Assembly: GCF_000716445.1 (NCBI RefSeq)
Contig: NZ_JNWK01000068.1
Span: 1-41,037, forward strand
Source: Streptomyces wedmorensis
GTDB lineage: Bacteria; Actinomycetota; Actinomycetes; Streptomycetales; Streptomycetaceae
Direction of reading: 5' to 3'
Length of the DNA: 41,037 bases
The translations under genes were made by a program, and so were the position numbers. Each line of letters begins with the position of its first letter. Positions within the stretch are counted from its first letter, which is position 1. The notes below the pieces were generated by a model. That model had not been told where the DNA came from. It worked only from the letters and a program-made list of their open reading frames with translations, and did no database searches. This document shows, piece after piece, positions 1-8,823 of this stretch.

Positions 1-1
1 G

Positions 2-106
2 CTGCGCGGCGACGGAGCCCCGCAGTGGAAGTCCGGCGCCGGCAACGTCTACGCCGACGAGGGCAACCACTGGGACGTGACCTTCTACAACTGCGGCGGT
101 TGCTGA
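2..106 (+). CDS. C-terminal end of a small protein, probably secreted (partial)
   Basis: Open from the window edge to a TGA at 104-106, giving the last 34 residues. The tail is rich in Gly, Asn and aromatic residues and ends in a Cys-Gly-Gly-Cys motif, which suits an extracellular, disulfide-bonded protein. Codon third positions are strongly GC-rich in this frame, which supports coding. The family cannot be named from so short a piece, and the start lies outside the window. Confidence 0.55.
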   Translation: MRGDGAPQWKSGAGNVYADEGNHWDVTFYNCGGC

Positions 107-303
107 CCTCCTCCCCGTCCGCCTGGTACACGTGTGCCAGGCCGGCAGCCTGCCCAGCCGACACGGCATTCCTGCTCGCCGTCGGACACACCTTTCGACG
201 GCGGGCGGGCGCCGGCACCGGGGCGTCGGCGTGTCGCCGCATTCCCGCACCGAACACCCCGCGCCCCGGACCATCACGACCACTCACTCCAGCAGGAGGA
301 CCG

Positions 304-549
304 TTGACCAGAGGACCCTCGCGCCGCGCCGCGCTCCTCGCGGCAGTCGGCAGTGCGCTCGCACTGCCCGCCATCGGCGCCGGAACCGCCCGTGCTTCCG
401 GCCCCTCGCCGAAGAGCGACAAGAACCCCTTCGTGACCCACCCGCGCCAAAGCGGCGCGATCTACAGCTCCGCAGCCGCCCGCAACGCCCACGCCGAGCC
501 CTTGAACGCCGCCGTCGAGTGCGCTGTGGGCCGAGGAGGCGGGAGCTGA
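304..549 (+). CDS. Small twin-arginine leader protein, overlapping the amidase gene
   Basis: TTG start chosen because a strong AGGAGGA ribosome site lies just upstream. The 81-residue product opens with a twin-arginine leader (SRRAALLAAVG, about residues 6-16), a hydrophobic stretch and an A-x-A type cleavage region near residue 30, followed by about 50 polar residues with no recognised domain. Its TGA at 547-549 shares one base with the ATG of the amidase gene, so translation is probably coupled. The amidase lies in the -1 frame and has no signal peptide of its own, so this ORF could be the export leader of a former, or frameshifted, single Tat-exported amidase. As annotated it is a separate small exported protein of unknown function. 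Confidence 0.6.
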   Translation: MTRGPSRRAALLAAVGSALALPAIGAGTARASGPSPKSDKNPFVTHPRQSGAIYSSAAARNAHAEPLNAAVECAVGRGGGS

Positions 550-1289
550 TGGCCACGTTCGTCACCCGCGCACAGTGGGGCGCCCGGGCGGCCCGGGAAG
601 TCAGCGGCAACATCACCCCGGAGCAAGGCGGCGTGGTCGTCCACCACGTCGACGCCGTCAAGGTGGCGGAGTCCGACCACACCGACTGCGCGGCTCAGGT
701 GCGGGGCATCCAGAACTTCCACATGGACACGAACGGTTGGTCCGACGTCGCCTACAGCCATCTGGCCTGCGTCCACGGCTTCCTCTTCGAGGGACGCGGC
801 GAGAAGGTGCGCACCGCGGCCCAGGGCACCACACAGGGCAATGACGACTGGTACGCGGTCTGTGCGCTGACAGGGGGAACCAGCGGCGACTACGACGTGA
901 TCACACCGGGGCTGATCGACGCCATCCGGTACGGCATCACCCGCCTCCGCGTGTCGGGCGGCGCCGCGCCAGCCATCACGGGTCATCGCGACCACCATGC
1001 GACCGGCTGTCCGGGCGACCTGTACGCCCACGTCGTCAGTGGTGCGGTCAACCCCGGCGGCGGCCCTCTGCCCTACCCCGGCGTCAGCTTCCGCCAGCCC
1101 CCGAGCTTCGTGCACGCGAGCGTGGCGACCTGGCAGTTCCGCATGAACAGCGCCCACGGCTACTCCCTCACCGTGGACGGCCAGTACGGACAGGGCTCCG
1201 ACGCGGCCTGCCGCAACTTCCAGTCACGCAAAGCGCTGACGGTGGACGGCGTCGTCGGGCCGGCCACCTGGAGCGCCGCGTTCGCCTGA
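549..1289 (+). CDS. N-acetylmuramoyl-L-alanine amidase (PGRP fold) with peptidoglycan-binding domain
   Basis: 246 residues. Residues 3-160 match the zinc amidase/PGRP family: an FVTRAQWGAR opening, a VVVHHVD segment supplying the first zinc His, an AYSH segment, and a GHRDHHATGCPGD segment supplying the second His and the Cys ligand. The last ~65 residues form a PG_binding_1-like repeat (LTVDGQYG..., LTVDGVVGPATW). Known role of the family: cutting the bond between muramic acid and the stem peptide in cell walls. The ATG overlaps the stop of the upstream Tat-leader ORF by one base and no independent ribosome site or signal peptide is visible, so how it leaves the cell is unclear. A strong hairpin follows 16 bases after the stop. 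Confidence 0.88.
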   Translation: MATFVTRAQWGARAAREVSGNITPEQGGVVVHHVDAVKVAESDHTDCAAQVRGIQNFHMDTNGWSDVAYSHLACVHGFLFEGRGEKVRTAAQGTTQGNDDWYAVCALTGGTSGDYDVITPGLIDAIRYGITRLRVSGGAAPAITGHRDHHATGCPGDLYAHVVSGAVNPGGGPLPYPGVSFRQPPSFVHASVATWQFRMNSAHGYSLTVDGQYGQGSDAACRNFQSRKALTVDGVVGPATWSAAFA

Positions 1290-1304
1290 CCTCCCTCGTC
1301 AAAT

Positions 1305-1338
1305 GTCAGGCCCACATCAGGAGGGATGTGGGCCTGAC
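1305..1338 (+). terminator. Rho-independent-type terminator after the amidase
   Basis: A perfect 14-bp inverted repeat (1305-1318 with 1325-1338) closes on a 6-base loop just downstream of the amidase stop. There is no long T run, which is usual for actinomycete terminators. It separates the amidase unit from the chaplin gene. Confidence 0.8.
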
Positions 1339-1606
1339 TGCTGCTTCGTGGCCCTGGACGCCCGTGAAACCGACGGACACCGGCCACTCGGGGTCGCCCA
1401 CCACGTCCGCCTTCCCCTACGCCGCCCACGGTTCGAGGTCGGACTCCCGCCATGGCGGAGGAGGAGACGATCGGCAAGCAGTCTCGGCATGCCGACCGGC
1501 CAACGCCATCGCGATCAGGATGTCGATCGATCACGTAGCCCCCGCGCGGAGACCCGTCTGACCGCGGCGACGACCGTTCGGCAAGCTCCCAGGTCGGGTC
1601 CCGCCC

Positions 1607-1635
1607 AGTAACCCGATGGGGTGAATAGCCGTCAG
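1607..1635 (+). promoter_or_regulatory. Candidate BldN-type promoter for the chaplin gene
   Basis: AGTAAC at 1607-1612 and CGTCAG at 1630-1635 are 17 bases apart, about 107 bases before the chaplin ATG. Chaplin genes are known targets of the sigma factor BldN, whose consensus as I recall it is CGTAAC, 16 bases, CGTTGA. The match is 5/6 in the first box and only CGT in the second, with one extra base of spacing, so this is tentative. Confidence 0.35.
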
Positions 1636-1741
1636 GCAGCCATCCTCCATCACTTCTGACTTCGAAGCACACGTGCAGACCACAAGGGATGCGCGGCGCC
1701 CTGTTCTCGAGCGCCGACAGTCGAAGGAATGAGGAGTTGCC

Positions 1742-1981
1742 ATGTCTCGTGCGTGGAAGAGTGCCGGCCTGACCCTGGTGACGGGCGCCGTCGTCGCCGG
1801 AGGAGCGTCGGTCGCGTCGGCCGACAGCTGGGCCGAGGGCGTGGCGGCCCACTCCCCCGGCGTGGGTTCCGGAAACCTGATCCAGGCCCCGGTCCACGTG
1901 CCAGTCAACGCGTGCGGCAACACGGTGACGGTGATCGGACTGCTCAACCCCTCGTTCGGAAACCTCTGCGTGAACCACTGA
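1742..1981 (+). CDS. Short chaplin (hydrophobic aerial-hyphae coat protein)
   Basis: 79 residues: a signal peptide ending near ASA (residues 25-27) and a mature ~52-residue chaplin domain. Hallmarks visible are the HSPGVGSGN turn, the QAPVHVPVNACGNTV strand and the VIGLLNPSFGNLC end, with the two conserved Cys at positions 58 and 76. There is no LPXTG sorting signal, so it belongs to the short, secreted chaplins (ChpD-H class) that self-assemble into amyloid-like films on aerial hyphae. The start is supported by GAGGAG six bases upstream. The gene stands alone between two hairpins, so it is probably monocistronic. Which numbered chaplin it equals cannot be told from sequence alone. Confidence 0.93.
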   Translation: MSRAWKSAGLTLVTGAVVAGGASVASADSWAEGVAAHSPGVGSGNLIQAPVHVPVNACGNTVTVIGLLNPSFGNLCVNH

Positions 1982-2005
1982 GGGGCATAGGGGTCGGCTG
2001 CCACT

Positions 2006-2049
2006 GAGCGGGGACCGTGGACGGATTCACACCGCTCGCGGTCCCTCTC
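2006..2049 (+). terminator. Candidate terminator after the chaplin gene
   Basis: GGGACCG at 2011-2017 pairs with CGGTCCC at 2039-2045, and flanking GAG/CTC bases extend the stem with a bulge. The loop is long (21 bases), so this is a moderate call. It lies 30 bases after the chaplin stop. Confidence 0.45.
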
Positions 2050-2247
2050 GGCGAGCCGGGGGTCCGCCGCTCCGCCACCGTGGGCGCCGACCCGCGCTTC
2101 ACCGGCGCCGGCGGTCTCTGGAGCTCCTCGGTCCAAGCGGCTGCCGAGGCCTTGGCCGGCGGGCGATCCCCTGACGGGCGGCGCACGCCCACCAGGCGAT
2201 TCGGCCCGCTCCTCCTGGCCCTCTCGTGGTCCGGACTCCAGCGACTG

Positions 2248-2285
2248 TTCAGATTCCGTAATGGACGATACATTTACGGCCTGAA
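2248..2285 (+). promoter_or_regulatory. Palindromic candidate operator upstream of the RpiR regulator
   Basis: CCGTAA (2256-2261) and TTACGG (2274-2279) form a perfect dyad around 12 AT-rich bases, and outer TTCAG (2248-2252) and CTGAA (2281-2285) continue the symmetry with slightly unequal spacing. It lies 89-126 bases before the regulator's ATG in an otherwise GC-rich stretch. The position suits autoregulation by the SIS-domain regulator. Binding is inferred. Confidence 0.45.
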
Positions 2286-2373
2286 GTCCAGCATTCTGAA
2301 ACAGAGACCGGACCGCGCGGCTCAGTCGGCTGTCCACAGCCCGCGGCGAGCTTCCGCCGGAGGAGGGAAACCC

Positions 2374-3252
2374 ATGAGCCTCACTCTGGCCGATGAGATT
2401 CGTGGTCGGCTCGGAGAACTGAGCCCCGCGGAGCGGAAGGTCGCGCGGGTCCTGCTCGCGGGGTATCCCTCCGCGGTCTTCGAGACCGTCGCGACGATCG
2501 CGGAACGCGCCGGGGTTTCGGCGCCCACCGTGCTGAGGTGTGCCGCGCGCCTGGGGTACCGGGGCTTCCCCGATCTGCAGGCCGCCCTCCGTTCCGAGCT
2601 CGACGCGCGCAACGCCTCGCCGATCACCCTCTACACGGCCGCGGAAGACGCGGAGCAGGACGCGGCGACGTCCGCGGGGGGTTCCTCCGCGCCCTCTCTC
2701 GGGGAACGCGCGGGGCTCGTGCAGCAGGCGGTGTCTCGGACCTTCGAGGAGGTGGCGCCTCATGAGTTCGAGGACGCGGTGGGTCTCCTCGCCGACCCCA
2801 GGCGCAGGGTGCACCTCGCGGGCGGACGCTTCACGCACCTCCTGGCCGAGTACTTGGGCCTGCATCTGATGCAGTTCCGCGACCAGGTGAGCCTGGTGCC
2901 CCACAAGGACGTGGAGCGCACGTCGTTCCTCACGCAACTCGCGCGCCGGGACGTCACCGTGTTGTTCGACTACAGGCGCTACGAGACCGACAAGACCCTC
3001 ATCGCGGAACTGGCACGGGAGCGGGGCGGCAAGGTCATCGTGTTCACCGACCCGTGGCTCTCCCCCGCCGCCGCCCACGCGGACGTCGTGCTCATCACCC
3101 AGGTCTCCTCCGACTCTCCGTACGACAGCCTGACGCCGTCGATGGCCATCGTCGAGTCCCTCGTCGCCGCCGTCCTCGATCGGATCGGCGGCGACGGCCA
3201 CGAGCGGATGAAGGCCGCCGAGAGGGTCGCCCGTCGCACCGGCCTCCTGTGA
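2374..3252 (+). CDS. RpiR/MurR family transcriptional regulator
   Basis: 292 residues. Residues 1-77 are the RpiR helix-turn-helix domain (LSPAERKVARVLL, then TIAERAGVSAPTVLRCAARLGYRGF for the recognition region). Residues ~110-270 form a SIS domain of the kind that binds phosphosugars or other small ligands, with an LAGGRFTHLLAEYL start and an ITQVSSDSPYDSLTPS segment. The start is set by GGAGGAGGG just before the ATG. The frame is open further upstream, but that part is not domain-like. The gene converges on the binding-protein gene at 3301 and is the only regulator in the peptide-utilisation locus, so it probably controls it. Its ligand cannot be read from the sequence. Confidence 0.88.
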   Translation: MSLTLADEIRGRLGELSPAERKVARVLLAGYPSAVFETVATIAERAGVSAPTVLRCAARLGYRGFPDLQAALRSELDARNASPITLYTAAEDAEQDAATSAGGSSAPSLGERAGLVQQAVSRTFEEVAPHEFEDAVGLLADPRRRVHLAGGRFTHLLAEYLGLHLMQFRDQVSLVPHKDVERTSFLTQLARRDVTVLFDYRRYETDKTLIAELARERGGKVIVFTDPWLSPAAAHADVVLITQVSSDSPYDSLTPSMAIVESLVAAVLDRIGGDGHERMKAAERVARRTGLL

Positions 3253-3300
3253 GGCCGGGCCTCGGGGCCGACCCGTGCTGCCCACGGTGCGCAGGGAGGG

Positions 3301-4251
3301 TCAGTCGAGCGCCCCGTTCACGGTCGCCTTGGGAATCCCGATGTTCGGGACCTGGTACTTCATGAGGACCTTGCGGTAGGAGCCGTCGTCCATGAGGGAC
3401 TGCAGGGCCGCCCGGATGGCTTCCTTGAGTCCGGGGCGGTCCTTCGACACGCCGATCCCCATGGGAGAGGCGCTGTACTCTCCGACGGCAGGGCGGCCGG
3501 TGACGGTGGAGAAGGTCTTGCCGTCGTCCGCCGTGGTGGCGACGTAGGCGGCCGTGACCTCGTCGAGGTAGTCGGCGATGACCTTTCCGCTGCGAAGGGC
3601 CAGTTGGGCCTCGGAGTCCTTCGAGAAGGCGAGGATCTCGATGGGCGCCAGGCCCTTCGCCTTGCAGAGCTCCTGACGCTGCTGGAGGAGCTTTTGGTGG
3701 TTGGTTCCGGTCTGAACCCCCACGGGCTTTCCGCACACATCGGTCACGACGGTGATGTGCTCGGGATTGCCCTTCCTGACCAGCCAGCCGGGGCCGGCGT
3801 TGAGGTAGTCGACGAAGTCCACGGACTTCTGCCTGGCCTTCTTGTCGGTCATGGCCGACATGACGGCGTCGAACTTACCGGCTTGGACGGCCGGCAGGAT
3901 TCCGTCGAACTTCTGCGCTTCGAAGCGGAAGGTGACTCCGAGCCGGGCCCCGATCGCCTGGCCGAGGTCGTAGTCGATTCCGGTGATCCGGGTGCTCCCC
4001 TCCTCGGTGAACATCTCGAAGGGCGGGTAGGGGACGTCGGTGGCGACGCGGACGGTGCCGGAGGCACGGATGGCCTCGGGGAGCATCGCGTGGAGCTTGG
4101 GGTCCGGGCTGACGGTGAGGTCCGGGAGGACTGCGACGGGTCCTGCCGTCCGGGATCCGTCGCGGGCGGCCGGCGTATCGGACGGAGCCCCGCATCCGGA
4201 GGTGAGAATCGCCAGGGCGGCGACGGAGATGAGCGCGGTACGGGTACGCAT
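3301..4251 (-). CDS. ABC transporter substrate-binding lipoprotein (polar amino acid type), solitary copy
   Basis: 316 residues with a lipoprotein signal (LTSGC, lipid-bearing Cys at 20). The body is a type II periplasmic-binding fold of the SBP_bac_3 family: [60 protein letters not shown]. It is a clear paralogue of the binding protein at 8824-9765 and shares these blocks nearly residue for residue, but has no permease or ATPase beside it. It could feed the permease/ATPase pair 3.6 kb away with a different ligand preference. A strong hairpin upstream (4422-4465) suggests it is transcribed separately from the S51 gene. It converges with the RpiR gene 48 bases away. Confidence 0.9.
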   Translation of the reverse strand: MRTRTALISVAALAILTSGCGAPSDTPAARDGSRTAGPVAVLPDLTVSPDPKLHAMLPEAIRASGTVRVATDVPYPPFEMFTEEGSTRITGIDYDLGQAIGARLGVTFRFEAQKFDGILPAVQAGKFDAVMSAMTDKKARQKSVDFVDYLNAGPGWLVRKGNPEHITVVTDVCGKPVGVQTGTNHQKLLQQRQELCKAKGLAPIEILAFSKDSEAQLALRSGKVIADYLDEVTAAYVATTADDGKTFSTVTGRPAVGEYSASPMGIGVSKDRPGLKEAIRAALQSLMDDGSYRKVLMKYQVPNIGIPKATVNGALD

Positions 4252-4421
4252 GGTGAGGGAGCGGCCTTTCTCGGTGGTGACGGGAGGAGGGCGGCGCCCA
4301 TCCGGTCCGGTGGGCGCGGCCGGGGCCGGCCGGATCGACGCGGCCGAGGGGATCGTGCGACGGGGCCCTGTACCGGGCGGTCTCCCCGACGTGTGGCCCG
4401 GTCGCATGCGGCCGGGCAGGG

Positions 4422-4465
4422 GAACGGCTGGGCAGGGGGGGCGGACGAGGCCTGCCCAGCCGTTC
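4422..4465 (-). terminator. Terminator after the S51 peptidase gene
   Basis: A perfect 15-bp inverted repeat (4422-4436 with 4451-4465) and 14-base loop begin three bases beyond the S51 stop codon on the minus strand. It marks the end of that transcript and isolates the solitary binding-protein gene. Confidence 0.8.
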
Positions 4466-4468
4466 GGC

Positions 4469-5761
4469 TCACCGCTGGAGTGCGATGTCCACCTGCAGGG
4501 CGACGAGGGTCCGGGCGGTGGTGTCGTCGTCGGTGAAGGCGGCGAACCCTCGTGCCTTGGTGAGGGTGACCGTGAACCGCGGTCCGCTTTCGAAGGTCGT
4601 CGCCGTCGCGCTGTTCTGCGCCCGCGTCGAGGCGAGGGCCCGGGCGGTGGTCCGGAAGGAGTAGGGGCTGCCGTCCGGGTTCGAGGCGGAGTGGAAGACG
4701 TCGTCGTTGGCCGGCACGGGTGTCGTGTTGTCGGGGGTGAGGGGGTGCTTGACGGGGGCGATGCGCGGGGTCCAGGTGCGGGCGTCGTACCGGTCGCCGT
4801 CGGTGAGGTAGCTGTACCGGGCGCGGCGGAGGGTCCAGCCGTTCGCGGAGTCGTGGGCGCGGGCGTCGCGCAGGTCGAGGACGGCGACGCCGTTCGGGCC
4901 GAGGACGGTCATGTGCTCGCGGTCGGTGCCGGGTCGGTCGACGACCAGGGCCGTGTTCTCCTCCAGGGCGTAGACACGGTCGTGGCCGGTGTCGGCGGCG
5001 AGACGCAGGGCCCGGCCTTCGCGTCCGTAGGCGCTGGTGTGGGTGTCGACGAGGCCGGTCCGGAGGAAGCCGAAGCCTCCTCGGGGCAGGTACCCGAGGC
5101 GGGTCGGGTCGTCGAAGTAGCCGGGCGCGCTGCCGTCCCGCAGGGCTTCGTAGGATTCGCCGCCGCTGACCATGTCGGGGCCGGAGGCGATCTGGGCGCC
5201 GGCGGATGAGCCGGATATGACGGCGCCGTGGGCGAGTTTGGCACGGATGGCGGCGAGCACCTTGGAGTCCTTGTGCTCGTCGCCGCGGAGGAGGGTGGTG
5301 ACGTAGCGGTACTGGTCTCCTCCTCCGAAGAAGAAGCCGGTCATGGACTCGACCTGGGCGACGACGGCGTCGGAGTCGGCGTTGGCCACATGGTCGATGT
5401 CGACGGGGATCCACTGCGCGTCGGCGGCTCCGTGCCTCTTGAACAGGTCGGCGTAGTAAGCGCCGTTGCAGGCGGAGTTGCTGCACAGGTCGGGGTCGCC
5501 GGCGTTCGGGTCCTGGCTCTGGGGCACGGAGGCGGCGGTGATGACGCCGATACGGGCCTGCGGGCCGCCGGCCCGCTTGATGATCTCCCCGTAGATCTGG
5601 GTGTTGCTCTCCTTGAGTGCCCCGCCGACCAGCACGAGGGAGCCCGTAGGGGTCCGGCCCTGTCGGGGTTCGGCGTGTGCGGCGGAAACGCCGGTGACGA
5701 GTGCGACGGCAAGGCTGCAGGCGAGGACGGTGCGGCGTGCGGGGCGGGGCGGGACGCGCAT
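4469..5761 (-). CDS. Secreted cyanophycinase-like peptidase (family S51)
   Basis: 430 residues. Residues 1-30 are a Sec signal peptide ending AHA. Residues ~40-300 match the S51/cyanophycinase fold: LVLVGGALKESNTQIYGEII, the GGGDQ loop at 146-150, and the nucleophile elbow GSSAGA with catalytic Ser 186. The C-terminal ~110 residues form an extra, probably beta-rich, domain. Cyanophycinases cleave the beta-aspartyl-arginine polymer cyanophycin to dipeptides; related S51 enzymes act on other Asp-containing peptides. The ATG is preferred over the longer open frame because the signal peptide starts there. It sits between hairpins at 5809-5839 and 4422-4465. Neighbouring peptide uptake, M20 peptidase and aspartase genes support a role in scavenging Asp-rich polymer. 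The exact substrate is inferred. Confidence 0.85.
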   Translation of the reverse strand: MRVPPRPARRTVLACSLAVALVTGVSAAHAEPRQGRTPTGSLVLVGGALKESNTQIYGEIIKRAGGPQARIGVITAASVPQSQDPNAGDPDLCSNSACNGAYYADLFKRHGAADAQWIPVDIDHVANADSDAVVAQVESMTGFFFGGGDQYRYVTTLLRGDEHKDSKVLAAIRAKLAHGAVISGSSAGAQIASGPDMVSGGESYEALRDGSAPGYFDDPTRLGYLPRGGFGFLRTGLVDTHTSAYGREGRALRLAADTGHDRVYALEENTALVVDRPGTDREHMTVLGPNGVAVLDLRDARAHDSANGWTLRRARYSYLTDGDRYDARTWTPRIAPVKHPLTPDNTTPVPANDDVFHSASNPDGSPYSFRTTARALASTRAQNSATATTFESGPRFTVTLTKARGFAAFTDDDTTARTLVALQVDIALQR

Positions 5762-5808
5762 GGTGCCTCCGAGGTCGGGAGAGGGGGTGGTGGGACTCGT
5801 ATGCCTGT

Positions 5809-5839
5809 CGGGCGGACCGAGCACGTGTCGGTCCGCCCG
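5809..5839 (-). terminator. Terminator after the ABC/M20 operon
   Basis: A perfect 12-bp inverted repeat (5809-5820 with 5828-5839) around a 7-base loop lies downstream of the M20 peptidase stop on the minus strand. It ends the four-gene operon. It is only 47 bases before the S51 start, so the S51 gene needs a short promoter here or depends on read-through. Confidence 0.78.
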
Positions 5840-5895
5840 CTCGGCCGGCGCGGCGTGGAGGGAGACGGGGCGGCTCCGCAGCGCGCCGGCGTCGT

Positions 5896-7109
5896 TCAGG
5901 TGGTGCCGGCGTCGCCGAGGGAGGTGATCATGCCGGCGAGCATGGCGACACGGTGGGGCACGCTGGCGGTGTCGAGCCATTCCTGGGGAGTGTGGTCGGC
6001 GCCTCCGACGGGTCCCAGGCCGTCCAGGACGGGGACTCCGGTGCCGGCGATCAGATTGGCGTCTCCCACTCCGCCGGTCGCGGCGGCGCCCAGTGCGATG
6101 CCGGCCGCGCCGGCGGCCCGCTGGGCATGGACGAGCATCCGCCGGGAGGCTGCGGTGTCCTCCATGGGAGGGCAGAGGTCGAGCTGCTCGACCTCGACGG
6201 TGACGCCGGGGACGCCGGGGTGGTCAGCAGCCTCCTTGATGGCCCGGCGGACCCGTTCGATGTCGGCAGTCGTGGCGGCGCGGACTTCGATGCGAAGCTC
6301 CGCCTCGGGACAGACGATGTTGGCGCGGGTACCGGCCCGGACCACCCCGACGTTGACCGTCACGTCTCCCCAGTGCCCGTTGAGGGCTTGGAGCGCGACG
6401 GTGAGGTGGGCGGCGGCAAGGGCCGCATTCGCTCCCCGCTCGGGTTCGATCCCGGCGTGGGCCGCCCGTCCGGTGACAGTGAGGCGGAAGTCGGCGACTC
6501 CCTTGCGGGCGATGACGAGGTCGCCGTTCTCCCTGGCGCATTCGAGGCCGAGACCGTAGTGCATTCCCCTTGCCGTGTCCTCGATGAGCGCCCGGCTCGC
6601 GGGGGAGCCGATCTCCTCGTCGGGGGTGGCGAGGAAGACCAGTTCGTCGTAGGCGTCGACGCCGGACTCGCCGAGTATCTCCAGGGCGGTGAGACCCGCG
6701 AGCAGTCCTCCCTTGTCGTCGCTGACGCCGGGTCCGTATGCCACGGATCCGTCGACGCGGAAGGGGCGGGCCGTGGCAGTGCCGTCCTCGAAGACGGTGT
6801 CCATGTGGGCGGCGAGGAGAATCCTGCGGCCGCCTGCCGCCTCGGAGAGTCCGCCTCGCCTGCGGCCGATGAGCGCGTCACCGGTCCGGTGGCCGTCGGG
6901 TGCGGTCGGGAAGCGCACGCGCTGGACGTCGAAGCCGATCCGTTCGAGTCTGCGCTCGATCCAGTCGGCGACGCGGTTGACGCCGTCGGCGCTGTAGGAG
7001 CCCGAGTCGATGGAGACGAGTTGCTCGAGGTCGTGCAGGAAGCGGGGCCGGAGTGCCTGGGCCAGGTCGAGGAAGTGGTCGAGCTTCTCCTGCCGGCCGG
7101 CGGGGGCGC

Positions 7110-7113
<4 letters not shown>
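5896..7113 (-). CDS. M20 family metallopeptidase (carboxypeptidase G2 type)
   Basis: 405 residues, GTG start overlapping the ATPase stop by four bases (GTGA). M20 motifs are complete: AAHMDTV (His 103, Asp 105), [10 protein letters not shown] (bridging Asp 132), ATPDEEIGS (Glu 166, Glu 167), an acidic ligand in GLECARENG (Glu 191) and a C-terminal GGADHTP (His 374). The central ~110 residues are the dimerisation domain. No signal peptide is seen, so it acts in the cytoplasm on imported substrate. Family members remove C-terminal residues such as glutamate from peptides and conjugates, or split dipeptides. As the last gene of the ABC operon it probably hydrolyses the imported dipeptide or acyl-amino acid. 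An isoaspartyl-dipeptidase-like role is attractive but not shown by motif. Confidence 0.88.
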
Positions 7114-7870
<757 letters not shown>

Positions 7871-7874
<4 letters not shown>

Positions 7875-8821
7875 CGGCTCTGCTCCTTGCTGTTCTTGCC
7901 GAGCCGCTCCACGGTCCCGCCGAGCAGACGACGGAAGGGCGAGACGTGACCGGCACGCGTGGTGCCGCGTCCGTAGTGCCGTTCCAGCCAGGCCTGGGGC
8001 ACGCCGAGGAGGGTGACGAGGGCCAGGTACCAGATGCTGGCGACGACCAGCATGGGGATGACCTGGTAGTTCTGGGCGTACACGTCCTGGATGTTCGACA
8101 TCAGGTCGTGGGCGGAGATGACCGACACCAGGGCGGTCATCTTCAGCATGTTGATGGTCTCGTTGCCCATGGGCGGGATGATCACGCGCATGGCCTGGGG
8201 CAGTACGATCCGGCGCATGGTGAGCGCGGGACGCATACCGAGCGAGTGCGCTGCCTCGGCCTGGCCGGGGTCGACGGACTGAATGCCGGCACGGACGATC
8301 TCGGAGGCGTACGCGGCCTCGTTGAGGCCGAGGGCGAGCAGGGCGGCGATCGCCGGTGTCAGCAGCGCGTTCGTCTCGGCCTGGAAGAACGTGATGTCGG
8401 TGAAGGGGACGCCGATCTTCACGTACTTGTAGAGGGCGGCGGCGTAGCCCCAGAAGATGATCTGGACGAGCAGCGGGGTGCCGCGGAAGACCCAGACGAA
8501 GGCGTTGGCGAGACCGTACAGCACCGGGCTGGACGAGAGCCGCATGACGGCGATCAGCGTGCCGAGCCCCAAGCCGAGGAGCATCGCGGCGGCGGTCAGC
8601 CAGAGCGTGGTGGCCAGGCCGTCGAAGATGAGGTCGGCGAAGAGGTAGTCGCCGACGATGTCCCAGCGCAGGTTGTCGTTCTTGGCGAGGGAGCCGACCA
8701 GACCGACGAGCGCCATCAGGGAGGCGATCGCCGCGACCCAGCGTCCGTAGTTGCGGACGGGGACGACTTCGAGTTCCTGCGCGCGCGTGGTGGTCGCGGA
8801 CGGGCTCTTGGTGTCGATCAT
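7871..8821 (-). CDS. ABC transporter permease (polar amino acid type)
   Basis: 316 residues. The N-terminal ~40 residues are cytoplasmic, followed by membrane helices starting at [16 protein letters not shown], and the HisMQ-type coupling loop ([16 protein letters not shown], then [11 protein letters not shown]). The start is an ATG two bases after the binding-protein stop. It forms the membrane channel, probably as a homodimer since no second permease gene is present. The C-terminal ~40 residues are charged and cytoplasmic. One ATPase and one permease serve at least the adjacent binding protein and possibly the paralogue at 3301-4251. Confidence 0.94.
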
Positions 8822-8823
8822 CT

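Noticed and set aside
1531..3285. Long minus-strand frame (584 codons) over the chaplin and RpiR genes
   Set aside because: It is antisense to two well-supported genes, has no recognised domain and shows the Arg/Gly/Pro-rich composition of a GC-rich shadow.
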